Part shown: positions 1 through 5,369 of the stretch, piece by piece
Layout: each line of letters begins with the position of its first letter
Position numbering within the stretch: the stretch's first letter is position 1
Assembly (NCBI GenBank): GCA_030673725.1
Contig: DAOVIL010000030.1
Coordinates: forward strand, 1 to 6,661
Direction of reading: 5' to 3'
DNA: 6,661 nucleotides
Source of the DNA: Candidatus Aenigmatarchaeota archaeon
Lineage (GTDB): Archaea; Aenigmatarchaeota; Aenigmatarchaeia; QMZP01
Notes under the pieces: model-generated
Told to the model about the DNA's origin: nothing
Database searches by the model: none
The model's input: the letters and a program-made list of their open reading frames with translations, nothing else
Position numbers and translations under genes: made by a program

Positions 1-845
1 AAGCCGTCTATCTCAGGCGTGGAGACGCCCAGGTCCTTCAGGTCCTTCTGGGTCGGGTTGATTATCTCCTTCATCCTCCCGAAGTCCTTCAGCTTCAGGA
101 CGTCCAGCAGGAGGTTCGTCAGCTTTCCCAGGTCATTAATCCTCTGCTCCCTGTATCTGGGCTCCAGGTCCCTCACCTGCTGCACAAGCTCCCCAGTGGA
201 CTTCTCAGGCTTGCCTGTATGCACCAGAACGAAGCCTTCCAGCTTGTAGGGGACCTCCTTCTCCAGCATCCAGGGCTCCATGTCCTTCTGGAACCAGATG
301 ATGCCGCCATAGCAGCATGTGGTGTTGTCCCCTCCTGAGGGAGTGCCCCCATGAAGGTATTTCTCTATCGAGAATGCGATTTCGTTTATCTTCTCCCTGT
401 CCAGCTCCATCCCGTGAGCAGCAGCCATCGCTGCAGGGAACGTGACAGCCAAAGCTGCAGACGAGCCCAGGCCAGAGCCAGGTATCTGGTTGTCGACCTC
501 TATGTCCATCCCGTTCTTCACCCTCAGCGCTTCCATGGCCCTGGCGACTATCAGTTTCTGGCCGTTCGGGACAGGCTTCAGGAGGGTGTTCAGCTCAGAC
601 CAGTCATTCTTCTCCTTCCCATCAATCCAGAGCCTGGAACACTCGTCCAGGAACTTCATAGCCTCTGTGACCGTGAACTCCAGATGATAGTGGCCGTCCC
701 TCTTAACCGTTATATTGTCGTCCTTCCGCTTCTTGACCTCCACATGGCATCTCTTGCCTATGGCTGCCAGTATGGCTGGTTTCCCGTACACCACAGAGTG
801 CTCCCCTATCAGGTGCACCTTCCCGGGAGCGCTTGCCTTTGTCAT
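1..845 (-). CDS. mvk: Mevalonate kinase (GHMP kinase family), 3' end cut by window edge
   Basis: Phosphorylates mevalonate with ATP to mevalonate 5-phosphate in the cytoplasm, the entry step of the pathway encoded next door. The visible 281 codons carry GHMP motif 1 (APGKVHLIGEHSVV, residues 6-19, with the family's active-site Lys at K9), the ATP-binding motif 2 (IPGSGLGSSAA, 121-131), a probable metal-binding Glu (E161, in IEKYLHG) and the catalytic Asp D173 in the mevalonate-kinase-type signature TPSGGDN. The end of the visible part (NPTQKDLKDLGV) matches the archaeal family before motif 3. The Gly-rich motif 3 and roughly the last 30-40 residues lie outside the window. The ATG at 845 is chosen because translation there begins directly with the motif-1 strand and a box A lies about 26 bases upstream, so the mRNA is probably leaderless. 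Divergent from the operon carrying the later pathway steps. Homoserine kinase and phosphomevalonate kinase fit the motifs less well. Confidence 0.93.
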   Translation of the reverse strand, partial: MTKASAPGKVHLIGEHSVVYGKPAILAAIGKRCHVEVKKRKDDNITVKRDGHYHLEFTVTEAMKFLDECSRLWIDGKEKNDWSELNTLLKPVPNGQKLIVARAMEALRVKNGMDIEVDNQIPGSGLGSSAALAVTFPAAMAAAHGMELDREKINEIAFSIEKYLHGGTPSGGDNTTCCYGGIIWFQKDMEPWMLEKEVPYKLEGFVLVHTGKPEKSTGELVQQVRDLEPRYREQRINDLGKLTNLLLDVLKLKDFGRMKEIINPTQKDLKDLGVSTPEIDG

Positions 846-867
846 ATAGTTAAGTTGAAATCAGGGA

Positions 868-875
868 TTTTTAAA
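868..875 (-). promoter_or_regulatory. Probable box A (TATA) of the mevalonate kinase gene
   Basis: On the minus strand this reads TTTAAAAA. Its centre is about 26 bases from the start codon at 845, which places the transcription start at or within a few bases of the ATG. There is no Shine-Dalgarno sequence before the ATG, in agreement with a leaderless transcript. The bases just upstream (CTCGGC) are GC-rich and make a poor BRE, so the promoter may be weak or activator-dependent (inference). Confidence 0.55.
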
Positions 876-920
876 GCCGAGGATGGGGCTCGACAATGGC
901 AAAACGAGGCTAAGATAAGC

Positions 921-928
921 TTTTTAAA
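921..928 (+). promoter_or_regulatory. Probable box A (TATA) of the five-gene isoprenoid operon
   Basis: TTTTTAAA is preceded by an A-rich BRE-like stretch (GATAAGC). A start about 25 bases downstream would fall near 950 and leave a leader of roughly 13 bases, just enough to hold the Shine-Dalgarno site at 952-957. The same octamer on the plus strand occurs at 868-875, where it serves the opposite gene. Confidence 0.6.
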
Positions 929-951
929 TGAACTCCCAAGCGATATATAGT

Positions 952-957
952 AAGGTG
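952..957 (+). promoter_or_regulatory. Shine-Dalgarno site of the UbiD-family gene
   Basis: AAGGTG lies five bases before the ATG at 963 and is complementary to the archaeal 16S rRNA 3' end (GGAGGTGATC type). It supports that start and shows that this operon has a leader, unlike the divergent kinase gene. Confidence 0.6.
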
Positions 958-962
958 TTTGC

Positions 963-2213
963 ATGAGGGTACGCGAATTCATAGAGCATCTGGAGAAGAC
1001 AGGCAAGCTGAAGAGGATAAAGAGAGAGGTATCCACAGACCAGGAGACATCTGCTATAATGGCCAGGCTGGGCGATACAGCCCTGCTGTTCGAGAACATG
1101 GGAGTGGTGGCTAACCTGTGCTCCACCAGGGAGCTGGTCTCGATGGGCCTGGGCATACCCAAGGAAGGCCTGGTAAAGGCAATGGCAGACGCGATAGACA
1201 GCCCGAAGGAGCCTGAGGTGGGAGAAGCAGACCACAAGGAGATTGAGGCTGACCTGGAGAAGCTTCCCATACTCTTCCACTACCCGAAGGACGGCGGCAA
1301 GTACATGAGTTCCTCTATTATAATAGCCAATGACAAGGAATACGGCCTGAACGCCTCATACCACAGGATAATGGTCCTGGGAAAGGACAGGATAGTGCTT
1401 AGGATACTGCCCAGGCACTTTGACGAGTACATCAAGAGGGGGTTAAAGGAATTCGCCATATGCATAGGCTCTCCCATACAGGTGCTGGTGACAGCAGGCA
1501 TATCCTGCGGGATTGGCAAATCCGAGCTCTCGATAGCCAACAGCCTGAAGGAGACCAAACTGGTTGAGCTGGATGGCCACAAGGTGCCTGACGCTGAGTT
1601 CGTCATCATAGCAGAGTTCACTGGAGAAGAGGCAGACGAAGGCCCCTTCGTGGACCTGACAGGCACATATGACATAGTAAGGAAGCAGAGGGTGGCAAGG
1701 ATAAGGAAGATATACGCCAAGCCTGACGCACTATACCATGCCCTCCTTCCAGGCGGCCTGGAGCACAAGGTGCTGATGGGCATGCCAAGGGAGCCGACCA
1801 TATTCAGGGAAGTGTCAAAGGTGTGCGACTGCAAGGATGTCCTGCTCACTCCAGGAGGCTGCTCATGGCTCCATGGGGTTGTCAGCATAAGCAAGAAGGA
1901 CAAGGAAGACGGCAAGAAGGCGATAGAGGCTGCCCTGAGCGGCCACAAGTCCATGAAGCACGTGATAGTCGTGGACGACGACATCGACATAAACGACCCC
2001 CTGGACGTTGAGTGGGCGATAGCCACCAGGGTGCAGGCAGACAAGGATGTTGTCCTCAAGCCGAATGAGAAAGGGTCATCACTTGACCCGTCTTCAGACC
2101 TGGAGACAAGAGGGACGGCAAAGGTTGGCATAGACGCCACCATACCGTCTGATAGGGACAAGTCAGACTTCAAGAGGGCAGAGTTTTCCGTCAGGCCAGA
2201 AGGGGGGCTCTGA
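963..2213 (+). CDS. ubiD: UbiD-family decarboxylase, probable anhydromevalonate phosphate decarboxylase
   Basis: Probably removes CO2 from trans-anhydromevalonate 5-phosphate to give isopentenyl phosphate, using prenylated FMN and a metal ion. The protein has 416 residues, within the range of archaeal UbiD proteins. The N-terminus (MRVREFIEHLEKTGKLKRI) is typical of the family. N130 and R135 in NASYHR match the cofactor/metal-binding Asn and active-site Arg of UbiD enzymes, and DEGPFVDLTGTYD (225-237) holds the probable metal-ligand Glu (E226). The C-terminal signature is DDDIDINDPLDVEWA (338-352). The ATG at 963 has a Shine-Dalgarno site, and the stop overlaps the next start by one base. The substrate is inferred from operon partners: UbiD homologues also act on aromatic acids in quinone synthesis, but the adjacent dehydratase and isopentenyl phosphate kinase make the mevalonate role far more likely. 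The cofactor would come from the UbiX encoded three genes downstream. Confidence 0.9.
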   Translation: MRVREFIEHLEKTGKLKRIKREVSTDQETSAIMARLGDTALLFENMGVVANLCSTRELVSMGLGIPKEGLVKAMADAIDSPKEPEVGEADHKEIEADLEKLPILFHYPKDGGKYMSSSIIIANDKEYGLNASYHRIMVLGKDRIVLRILPRHFDEYIKRGLKEFAICIGSPIQVLVTAGISCGIGKSELSIANSLKETKLVELDGHKVPDAEFVIIAEFTGEEADEGPFVDLTGTYDIVRKQRVARIRKIYAKPDALYHALLPGGLEHKVLMGMPREPTIFREVSKVCDCKDVLLTPGGCSWLHGVVSISKKDKEDGKKAIEAALSGHKSMKHVIVVDDDIDINDPLDVEWAIATRVQADKDVVLKPNEKGSSLDPSSDLETRGTAKVGIDATIPSDRDKSDFKRAEFSVRPEGGL

Positions 2214-3397
2214 TGTTCCTAACAGAAGAGCAGAAGGGGATGCTGGACGGCAAGAAAGGCGAAGTGGTGCAGCGCTGCATGCGGCTTCTTGTAAGGCTCG
2301 GAGAGATATACGGCGCAGAAGAGATGATGCCTGTCAAGTCAGTTCAGGTTGCGGGTGTCTCCTACAAGACAGTCGGCGACGCTGGTTTAGAGTTCCTCCA
2401 GGACTTCGCAGACAAGGGAGCCAAGGTGATAGTCCCCACATTCCTCAACCCTGCAGGAATGGATCTGGTTGACTGGAAGGAACTGGGGTTCCCTGAGGAG
2501 TTCGCCAAGAAGCAGAACCAGGTGATGGAGGCATTCAGGAAGATGGACATATCCATCTCTGCCACATGCACTCCTTACCTGGCAGGCAACCGCCCCAACA
2601 AGGGGGAGCATCTGGCCTGGTCAGAATCAAGCGCAGTCAGCTTTGCCAACTCAGTGATAGGCGCCAGGACCAACAGGGAAGGCGGCCCTTCAGGCCTGGC
2701 AGCAGCGATATGCGGCTTCACCCCGAAGTACGGCCTCCACCTTGACGAGAACAGGAGGCCCAACCTGGTTATAGATGTATTGGCAAAGCTGGAAAGCAAC
2801 TCTGACTTCGGTGCGCTTGGGGTATGGGCAGGCAAGAAGGCAGGGAAGAAGGTGCCATACTTCACTGGCATAAAATCCGCCACAGAGGACCAGCTCAAGA
2901 TACTCGGCGCATCAATGGCAGCCTCCGGGGCAGTCGCCCTATACCATGTCCAGGCTATAACGCCAGAGGCAGACCAGGACATCTCAGAGCTCGAGAAGTT
3001 TGAATTCACTGAGAAGGAGAAGCAGGAGACGTACGATTCACTGAACACGGCAGAGCACCCCCAGCTGATAGTGTTCGGCTGCCCCCACGCCTCAATAAAC
3101 GAGATAAGGGAGATAGCCAATAAGCTGAAAGGGAAGCATGCCAAGAAGCAGCTCTGGGTCTGCACTTCCAGGCTAGTCAAGGAAAAGGCTGAAGCGGAAG
3201 GCCTGGTCAAGGCCATAAAGGAAGCAGGCGGCCATGTGGTGGCTGACACCTGCATGGTGGTAGCCCCTATAGAGCAGATGGGATTCGCGTCAACCGGCGT
3301 AAACTCAGGGAAGGCAGCCACTTATCTTCCAGGATTCTGCAAGCAGAAGGTCATGTTCAGGGACATCGACAGGCTGATAGAGGAGGCACTGTCATGA
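2213..3397 (+). CDS. Phosphomevalonate dehydratase large subunit (aconitase X type)
   Basis: Large, iron-sulfur subunit of the enzyme that dehydrates mevalonate 5-phosphate to trans-anhydromevalonate 5-phosphate. The 394-residue protein shows the AcnX family signature from end to end: MMPVKSVQVAGVSYKTVGDAG (38-58), CTPYLAGNRPNKGEHLAWSE (119-138) and SFANSVIGARTNREGGPS (143-160), followed by YGLHLDENR (173-181). C119, C290 (in FGCPHAS) and C347 (in ADTCMVV) are the likely three ligands of a [4Fe-4S] cluster; C167, C317 and C376 are less likely. The ATG overlaps the UbiD stop by one base, with AGGGGGG at 2201-2207 as Shine-Dalgarno site, and the end overlaps the small subunit by four bases. Other AcnX enzymes act on hydroxyproline derivatives, usually as different or fused forms. 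The split subunits beside UbiD and isopentenyl phosphate kinase point to the mevalonate role. Confidence 0.9.
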   Translation: MFLTEEQKGMLDGKKGEVVQRCMRLLVRLGEIYGAEEMMPVKSVQVAGVSYKTVGDAGLEFLQDFADKGAKVIVPTFLNPAGMDLVDWKELGFPEEFAKKQNQVMEAFRKMDISISATCTPYLAGNRPNKGEHLAWSESSAVSFANSVIGARTNREGGPSGLAAAICGFTPKYGLHLDENRRPNLVIDVLAKLESNSDFGALGVWAGKKAGKKVPYFTGIKSATEDQLKILGASMAASGAVALYHVQAITPEADQDISELEKFEFTEKEKQETYDSLNTAEHPQLIVFGCPHASINEIREIANKLKGKHAKKQLWVCTSRLVKEKAEAEGLVKAIKEAGGHVVADTCMVVAPIEQMGFASTGVNSGKAATYLPGFCKQKVMFRDIDRLIEEALS

Positions 3398-3774
3398 AAG
3401 GAAGGATAATCAACCCAGGAAAAGCAGAGGGAGAGGCGCTTGTTTCTTCTGAGCCGATAGGCTTCTTAGGTGGCATTGACCCCAAGACAGGCGAAGTGAT
3501 AGAGAAGGGTCACCCACTGGAAGGCAAGAACGTGAAAGAGAAGGTGCTAGTCTTCCCGACAGGAAAAGGCTCCACTGTGGGCTCTTATGTAATCTACGGC
3601 CTGAAGAAGAACGGAGTGGCGCCTGCAGCAATAGTCAACCTGGAGACAGAGACGATTGTCGCGACAGGCGTCATACTTGCTGACATCCCCTGCGTGGACG
3701 GCATAGAGACGGGCAAGATAAAGACAGGTGACAGGGTCAAGGTTGACGGCGAGAATGTGGAGGTGCTTGGATGA
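3394..3774 (+). CDS. Phosphomevalonate dehydratase small subunit (aconitase X swivel domain)
   Basis: Small partner of the dehydratase, a mobile beta-rich swivel domain that closes over the active site formed with the large subunit. In 126 residues it has the family pattern: N-terminal GRIINPGKAEGEALVS (3-18), GFLGGIDP (23-30), the central FPTGKGSTVGS (54-64), whose serines (S60, S64) are candidates for the catalytic or substrate-binding Ser of the family, and ILADIPCVDGI (94-104). The ATG has a near-perfect Shine-Dalgarno site, GAGGAGG at 3380-3386, seven bases upstream and inside the large-subunit gene. The ATGA overlaps at both ends suggest coupled translation, fitting a 1:1 complex. Confidence 0.9.
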   Translation: MKGRIINPGKAEGEALVSSEPIGFLGGIDPKTGEVIEKGHPLEGKNVKEKVLVFPTGKGSTVGSYVIYGLKKNGVAPAAIVNLETETIVATGVILADIPCVDGIETGKIKTGDRVKVDGENVEVLG

Positions 3775-4313
3775 GGATAGTGGTTGGAGTCTCAGGCGCA
3801 TCAGGTATAGTGCTGGCAGAGAGATTTCTGGAAGCCCTGAAGAAACTGAAGGTAGAGACGCATCTTGTCGTTTCCGAGACAGCGGAAGAGATAAGGAAGC
3901 ATGAAGGGGTCGGGAAGCTGAAGGCTGATTATGTATATAATAACAAGGACTTCTTCGGCAAGATTGCGTCAGGCTCCTTCAAGTCAGACGGCATGATAGT
4001 CATCCCGTGCTCCATGAAGACGCTTGCAGGCATAGCGTCAGGTTACACAGACAACCTCCTGCTGAGGGCAGCGGACGTCTGCCTGAAGGAGAGGAGGAGG
4101 CTCATCATAGTCGCCAGGGAGACCCCCCTCAGCGCGATACACCTGGAGAACATGCTCAGGGCATCGAGGGCAGGCGCCATCATAATGCCGCCCGTCATGG
4201 GCTTCTACTACAAGCCCAAAAGCACAGGGGACATGGTGGACCACACAGTGGGGAAGGCATTGGATTTATTTGGGATTGACAACAAACTAATCAAGAGGTG
4301 GAAAGGAAGATGA
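3771..4313 (+). CDS. ubiX: UbiX flavin prenyltransferase
   Basis: Joins a dimethylallyl group from dimethylallyl (mono)phosphate to reduced FMN, making the prenylated FMN that UbiD decarboxylases need. The 180-residue flavoprotein is full length: the Rossmann-like phosphate-binding start VVGVSGASGIVLAERFLEAL (4-23), CSMKTLAGIASGYTDNLLLR (80-99), RETPLSAIHLENML (116-129), and the C-terminal MGFYYKPKSTGDMVDHTVGK (143-162), which holds the conserved Tyr/Pro segment and Asp-Val-Asp region of the substrate pocket. The start overlaps the previous stop (ATGA), with GGAGGTG at 3759-3765 five bases upstream. Its place in the operon ties cofactor supply to the UbiD-family enzyme. The end overlaps the kinase start by four bases. 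Confidence 0.95.
   Translation: MRIVVGVSGASGIVLAERFLEALKKLKVETHLVVSETAEEIRKHEGVGKLKADYVYNNKDFFGKIASGSFKSDGMIVIPCSMKTLAGIASGYTDNLLLRAADVCLKERRRLIIVARETPLSAIHLENMLRASRAGAIIMPPVMGFYYKPKSTGDMVDHTVGKALDLFGIDNKLIKRWKGR
4295..4300 (+). promoter_or_regulatory. Shine-Dalgarno site deciding the isopentenyl phosphate kinase start
   Basis: GAGGTG lies nine bases before the ATG at 4310. A GTG at 4298 is in frame with the kinase and would add four residues, but it is part of this ribosome-binding site. The ATG at 4310 also forms the same ATGA stop/start overlap seen at two upstream junctions, so the shorter form is preferred. Confidence 0.7.
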
Positions 4314-5116
4314 CTGAGAACATACTGACCCTGGTCAAGCTTGGCGGTTCGCTGATAACAGACAAGTCCAAATCCTTTACAGAGAGGACTGACGTCATAA
4401 AGCGCCTGGCAAAGGAGATCCATGCAGCCAGGGAAAAGACAGGTATGAGGCTCATCGTTGGCCATGGCGGAGGCTCTTATCCGCACAGGCCTGCCAAGAA
4501 GTACAGGACAGCAGAGGGAATGATAAATGAGGATAGTGCCACAGGGATTGCAGAGGTCCAGGACGCTGCAGCCAGGCTCAACAGGATAATAGTGAGGGCC
4601 ATGATAGACGCAGGAGAGGATGCAGTCTCCATCCAGCCGTCGGCATCATGCATAGCAGAAAAGGGGAAGATAAAGGAATGGTACACTGCCCCCATAGAGA
4701 TGCTGCTGGAGAAGGGCATGTTGCCTGTAGTCTACGGAGACGTGGGCCTGGATACAAAACAGGGATGCTGCATACTCTCAACAGAAGAGCTGTTCGACCA
4801 CCTGACCATGAAGCTCCAGGCAGCCAGGGTCATAATGGTGGGGAAAGTGGAAGGCGTGATGACAGGGGATCCTGCCAAGGACCCGAAGGCAGAGATGGTG
4901 CAGGAGATAACGCCCCAGAACTTCGAGGACGTCAAGAAGCACCTACAAGGATCGGATGCTGTTGATGTGACAGGTGGCATGGTGCACAAGGTGGAGCAGG
5001 CGCTCAAGCTCGCAGAAGCGGGCGCAGAGGTCCACATCATAAGCGGCATGGCACCGGGCAGGCTGGAGAAAGCTCTGCTGGGAAAAGAGGTAACAGGCAC
5101 GGTCGTCCGCACCTGA
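4310..5116 (+). CDS. ipk: Isopentenyl phosphate kinase (amino acid kinase fold)
   Basis: Phosphorylates isopentenyl phosphate with ATP to IPP, the last step of the archaeal mevalonate pathway. The 268-residue protein (from ATG 4310) has the family layout: VKLGGSLITDK (9-19), the glycine-rich GHGGGSYPHRPAKKY (51-65) with the probable catalytic His at H59, AVSIQPSA (105-112), PVVYGDVGLD (139-148), KVEGVMTGDP (179-188), and DVTGGMVHKVE (219-229), then the C-terminal strand KEVTGTVVR (259-267). Compared with the Methanocaldococcus jannaschii enzyme as I recall it, some motif residues differ: SYPH for SFGH, VVYGD for VIHGD, and STEE (157-160) where SGDD is usual. The function still looks sound given the operon. 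Fosfomycin-kinase-like relatives share the fold but not the context. The stop codon lies two bases from the convergent tRNA-Trp gene. Confidence 0.92.
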   Translation: MTENILTLVKLGGSLITDKSKSFTERTDVIKRLAKEIHAAREKTGMRLIVGHGGGSYPHRPAKKYRTAEGMINEDSATGIAEVQDAAARLNRIIVRAMIDAGEDAVSIQPSASCIAEKGKIKEWYTAPIEMLLEKGMLPVVYGDVGLDTKQGCCILSTEELFDHLTMKLQAARVIMVGKVEGVMTGDPAKDPKAEMVQEITPQNFEDVKKHLQGSDAVDVTGGMVHKVEQALKLAEAGAEVHIISGMAPGRLEKALLGKEVTGTVVRT

Positions 5117-5118
5117 TA

Positions 5119-5229
5119 TGGGGCCAGTGGGAGTCGAACCCACAGTAGCCGCTTTCTTCTATCATCGCGAAGACACTCAAATCTCCAGACGCTCTGGAGG
5201 CGGCTAGGTTACCATTACCTCATAGCCCC
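5119..5229 (-). tRNA. tRNA-Trp (anticodon CCA) with a 40-base intron
   Basis: The spliced 71-base cloverleaf has a seven-pair acceptor stem GGGGCTA/TGGCCCC (one T-G wobble), a four-pair D stem AGGT/ACCT with a GG in the loop, a perfect anticodon stem GCCGC/GCGGC, a T stem GTGGG/CCCAC with loop TTCGACT, and discriminator A. No CCA is encoded. The anticodon loop is CTCCAGA once the intron between bases 37 and 38 is removed, giving anticodon CCA at plus-strand positions 5195-5197. The 5' exon is 5194-5229 and the 3' exon 5119-5153. The 3' end is two bases from the kinase stop codon on the other strand. Confidence 0.93.
5154..5193 (-). other. tRNA-Trp intron (archaeal type, position 37/38)
   Basis: This 40-base insert lies at the canonical archaeal site after G37. 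With the exon it can form a perfect seven-pair hairpin: CTCCAGA (loop bases 32-37 plus the first intron base) against TCTGGAG, with loop GCG, plus-strand 5183-5199. A second inverted repeat is TCTTC/GAAGA near its 3' end. The expected bulge-helix-bulge central helix (bases 32-35, CTCC, against GAAG) has one A-C mismatch, and I find no clear inner helix, so the splice motif looks relaxed. I see no convincing C and D boxes, unlike the long tRNA-Trp introns of some euryarchaea that act as methylation guides. Confidence 0.8.
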
Positions 5230-5255
5230 TTGGTTTCTTCTTGTTTGCTTTCCTT
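5230..5255 (+). terminator. Possible U-rich terminator for the isoprenoid operon
   Basis: The spacer between the two tRNA genes is strongly T-rich on the plus strand, with TTTCTTCTTGTTTGCTTT at 5234-5251. Archaeal RNA polymerase stops at such stretches without needing a hairpin. It is the first good candidate downstream of the kinase gene, which means the operon mRNA would carry an antisense copy of tRNA-Trp. A further T6 run follows at 5366-5371. Weak evidence. Confidence 0.3.
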
Positions 5256-5259
5256 AAAA
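5254..5259 (-). promoter_or_regulatory. Probable box A of tRNA-Trp
   Basis: TTTTAA on the minus strand ends 25 bases before the tRNA-Trp 5' end, the right distance for an archaeal TATA element. Its first base is the discriminator base of tRNA-Thr, so the promoter touches the end of that gene. Transcription together with tRNA-Thr is also possible. Confidence 0.45.
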
Positions 5260-5331
5260 GCCTCGGGCGGGACTTGAACCCGTGACCTCTGCATTACCAA
5301 TGCAGTGCTCTACCAACTGAGCTACCGAGGC
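5259..5331 (-). tRNA. tRNA-Thr (anticodon GGT)
   Basis: An intronless 73-base cloverleaf: acceptor stem GCCTCGG/CCGAGGC (seven pairs), D stem GCTC/GAGC with loop AGTTGGTA, anticodon stem CTGCA/TGCAG with loop TTGGTAA giving anticodon GGT, variable loop AGGTC, T loop TTCAAGT, and discriminator T, as usual for archaeal tRNA-Thr. The T stem ACGGG/CCCGC has a mismatched outer pair (A-C). No CCA is encoded. tRNA-Trp follows 29 bases downstream on the same strand. Confidence 0.95.
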
Positions 5332-5357
5332 TTATAGAATAGAAATAGCTAGTCAGC

Positions 5358-5363
5358 TTAAAA
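5358..5363 (-). promoter_or_regulatory. Probable box A of tRNA-Thr
   Basis: TTTTAA on the minus strand lies 27-32 bases before the tRNA-Thr 5' end, in the same TTTTAAG context as the box before tRNA-Trp. It starts seven bases after the stop of the small protein gene upstream, so read-through from that gene may also contribute. Confidence 0.5.
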
Positions 5364-5369
5364 TGTTTT

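Larger units (their letters stand above)
963..5116 (+). other. Predicted five-gene operon: mevalonate 5-phosphate to IPP
   Basis: Five plus-strand genes are joined by overlaps: TGATG at 2211-2215, then ATGA at 3394-3397, 3771-3774 and 4310-4313. Each downstream start has a purine-rich Shine-Dalgarno site inside the preceding gene (2201-2207, 3380-3386, 3759-3765, 4295-4300). No room is left for intergenic promoters. The gene order does not follow reaction order: the decarboxylase (step 3) comes first, then the two dehydratase subunits (step 2), the cofactor-making enzyme, and the last kinase (step 4). Confidence 0.85.

Noticed and set aside
351..950. A 199-codon plus-strand open frame
   Set aside because: It lies mostly antisense to mevalonate kinase, whose GHMP motifs are unmistakable, runs into the divergent promoter region, and encodes a composition (many Arg, His, Leu, Cys) typical of a reversed GC-rich gene.
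942..950. ATATATAG run as the operon's TATA box
   Set aside because: It is only about 17 bases before the ATG at 963, so transcription would start inside the gene. The box at 921-928 fits better.
1280..2173. A 297-codon minus-strand open frame
   Set aside because: It is antisense to the UbiD-family gene, is rich in Ser, Pro and Thr as expected for a shadow frame, and shows no recognisable motif.
963..2213. UbiD role in ubiquinone or aromatic acid metabolism
   Set aside because: No quinone or aromatic genes are nearby, while the dehydratase and isopentenyl phosphate kinase in the same operon match the mevalonate route.
2575..3321. A 248-codon minus-strand open frame
   Set aside because: It lies fully inside the dehydratase large-subunit gene, whose AcnX signatures cover the other strand; low-complexity Ser/Ala composition.
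4298..4300. GTG as the start of isopentenyl phosphate kinase
   Set aside because: It falls inside the GAGGTG ribosome-binding site. The ATG at 4310 has correct spacing and repeats the ATGA overlap used by the neighbours.
5154..5193. Box C/D methylation-guide RNA in the tRNA-Trp intron
   Set aside because: GATGATA resembles a C box, but no CTGA D box or second box pair is found, and 40 bases is too short.
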